A program made the position numbers and the translations under genes. The notes under the pieces were generated by a model, which saw nothing but the letters and a program-made list of their open reading frames with translations, made no database searches and had not been told where the DNA came from. Positions 51,118 to 51,173 of a stretch of 51,173 nucleotides of DNA are shown here, piece after piece. This DNA is from Tidjanibacter sp. (GTDB lineage Bacteria; Bacteroidota; Bacteroidia; Bacteroidales; Rikenellaceae), in NCBI GenBank assembly GCA_017936005.1, contig JAGBGK010000013.1, positions 1-51,173 on the forward strand, in the 5' to 3' direction. The number at the start of each line of letters is the position of its first letter. The first letter of the stretch is position 1.

Positions 51118-51135
51118 ATCTTTTTATTTGTGTTT

Positions 51136-51156
51136 GTCAACTATCAACCGTCAACT
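51136..51156. repeat. GTCAACY heptamer array (3 units)
   Basis: GTCAACT, ATCAACC and GTCAACT lie 19 bp upstream of the lipoprotein start, followed by an AT-type heptamer at the window edge. No -7 box is seen here, so the operon promoter is probably further right. Confidence 0.75.
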
Positions 51157-51173
51157 AACTCTTCAATTTTGAA

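Overview
The window reads as a chromosomal segment of a gut-type member of the Bacteroidales; a Rikenellaceae/Alistipes-like genome is plausible but is not proved here. The signs are promoters of the Bacteroidetes type (-7 box TAnnTTTG, often with TTG about 20 bp upstream), almost no Shine-Dalgarno sequences, many lipoproteins with acidic residues just after the lipobox Cys, a carboxypeptidase-regulatory-domain TonB receptor, BACON, DUF1573 and LRR surface proteins, and genes for [FeFe]-hydrogenase maturation. No phage, transposase, integrase gene or CRISPR array was found.

Layout. 0.1-4.9 kb: an FtsE-like ATPase, gyrB, uridine kinase and a GNAT-like protein, all on +. 4.9-9.5 kb: a DMT permease overlapping the GNAT gene, then hydE, hydG and hydF, the full maturase set for the H-cluster, but with no hydrogenase gene in view. 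9.6-14.8 kb: a lipoprotein pectate lyase, a convergent TonB receptor and an SGNH hydrolase. 15-18.4 kb (-): long-chain acyl-CoA synthetase, nitroreductase and SDR. 18.4-19.7 kb: a gene-free, repeat-rich stretch ending in tRNA-His, rpsT and tRNA-Glu. 19.7-24.3 kb (-): an iron/haem/cobalamin-type ABC importer (binding lipoprotein, permease, ATPase), L-serine dehydratase and tRNA-Met. 24.4-34.7 kb: a divergent K+ channel-like protein, thymidine kinase, aldose epimerase, an Hsp15-like S4 protein, GtrA, YjgN, a Stealth phosphotransferase, a GT2 glycosyltransferase, a lipid kinase, PepD and PhoH. 34.7-41.1 kb: two small outer-membrane barrels, Der GTPase, a BASS transporter, uridine phosphorylase and an M20 dipeptidase. 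41.2-51.1 kb (-): a small lipoprotein and then a likely operon of three large surface lipoproteins (BACON-like, LRR, BACON+LRR), a lipoprotein subtilisin and a DUF1573 protein.

How genes work together. HydE, HydG and HydF jointly build the H-cluster of [FeFe] hydrogenase, so the genome should encode a hydrogenase elsewhere. Uridine kinase, uridine phosphorylase and thymidine kinase give pyrimidine salvage. The ABC importer could pair with the TonB receptor at 11.7-14.0 kb. The right-hand operon looks like a surface protein-binding and proteolysis system whose promoter and first genes may lie beyond the window.

The most unusual feature is in the intergenic DNA. At least nine short arrays of a 7-bp unit GTCNAMC, a second 7-bp family (TTTTCAA type), a 9-bp family (CTTTCTGCC) and locus-specific tandem repeats sit at gene borders. 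Several run into coding ends and supply stop codons (hydE, channel gene, SGNH gene, lipid kinase) or a start codon (the ABC binding protein); one glycosyltransferase has lost any ordinary start codon next to such an array. Beside tRNA-His, the tRNA 3' end plus terminator is repeated in tandem units of about 156 bp.
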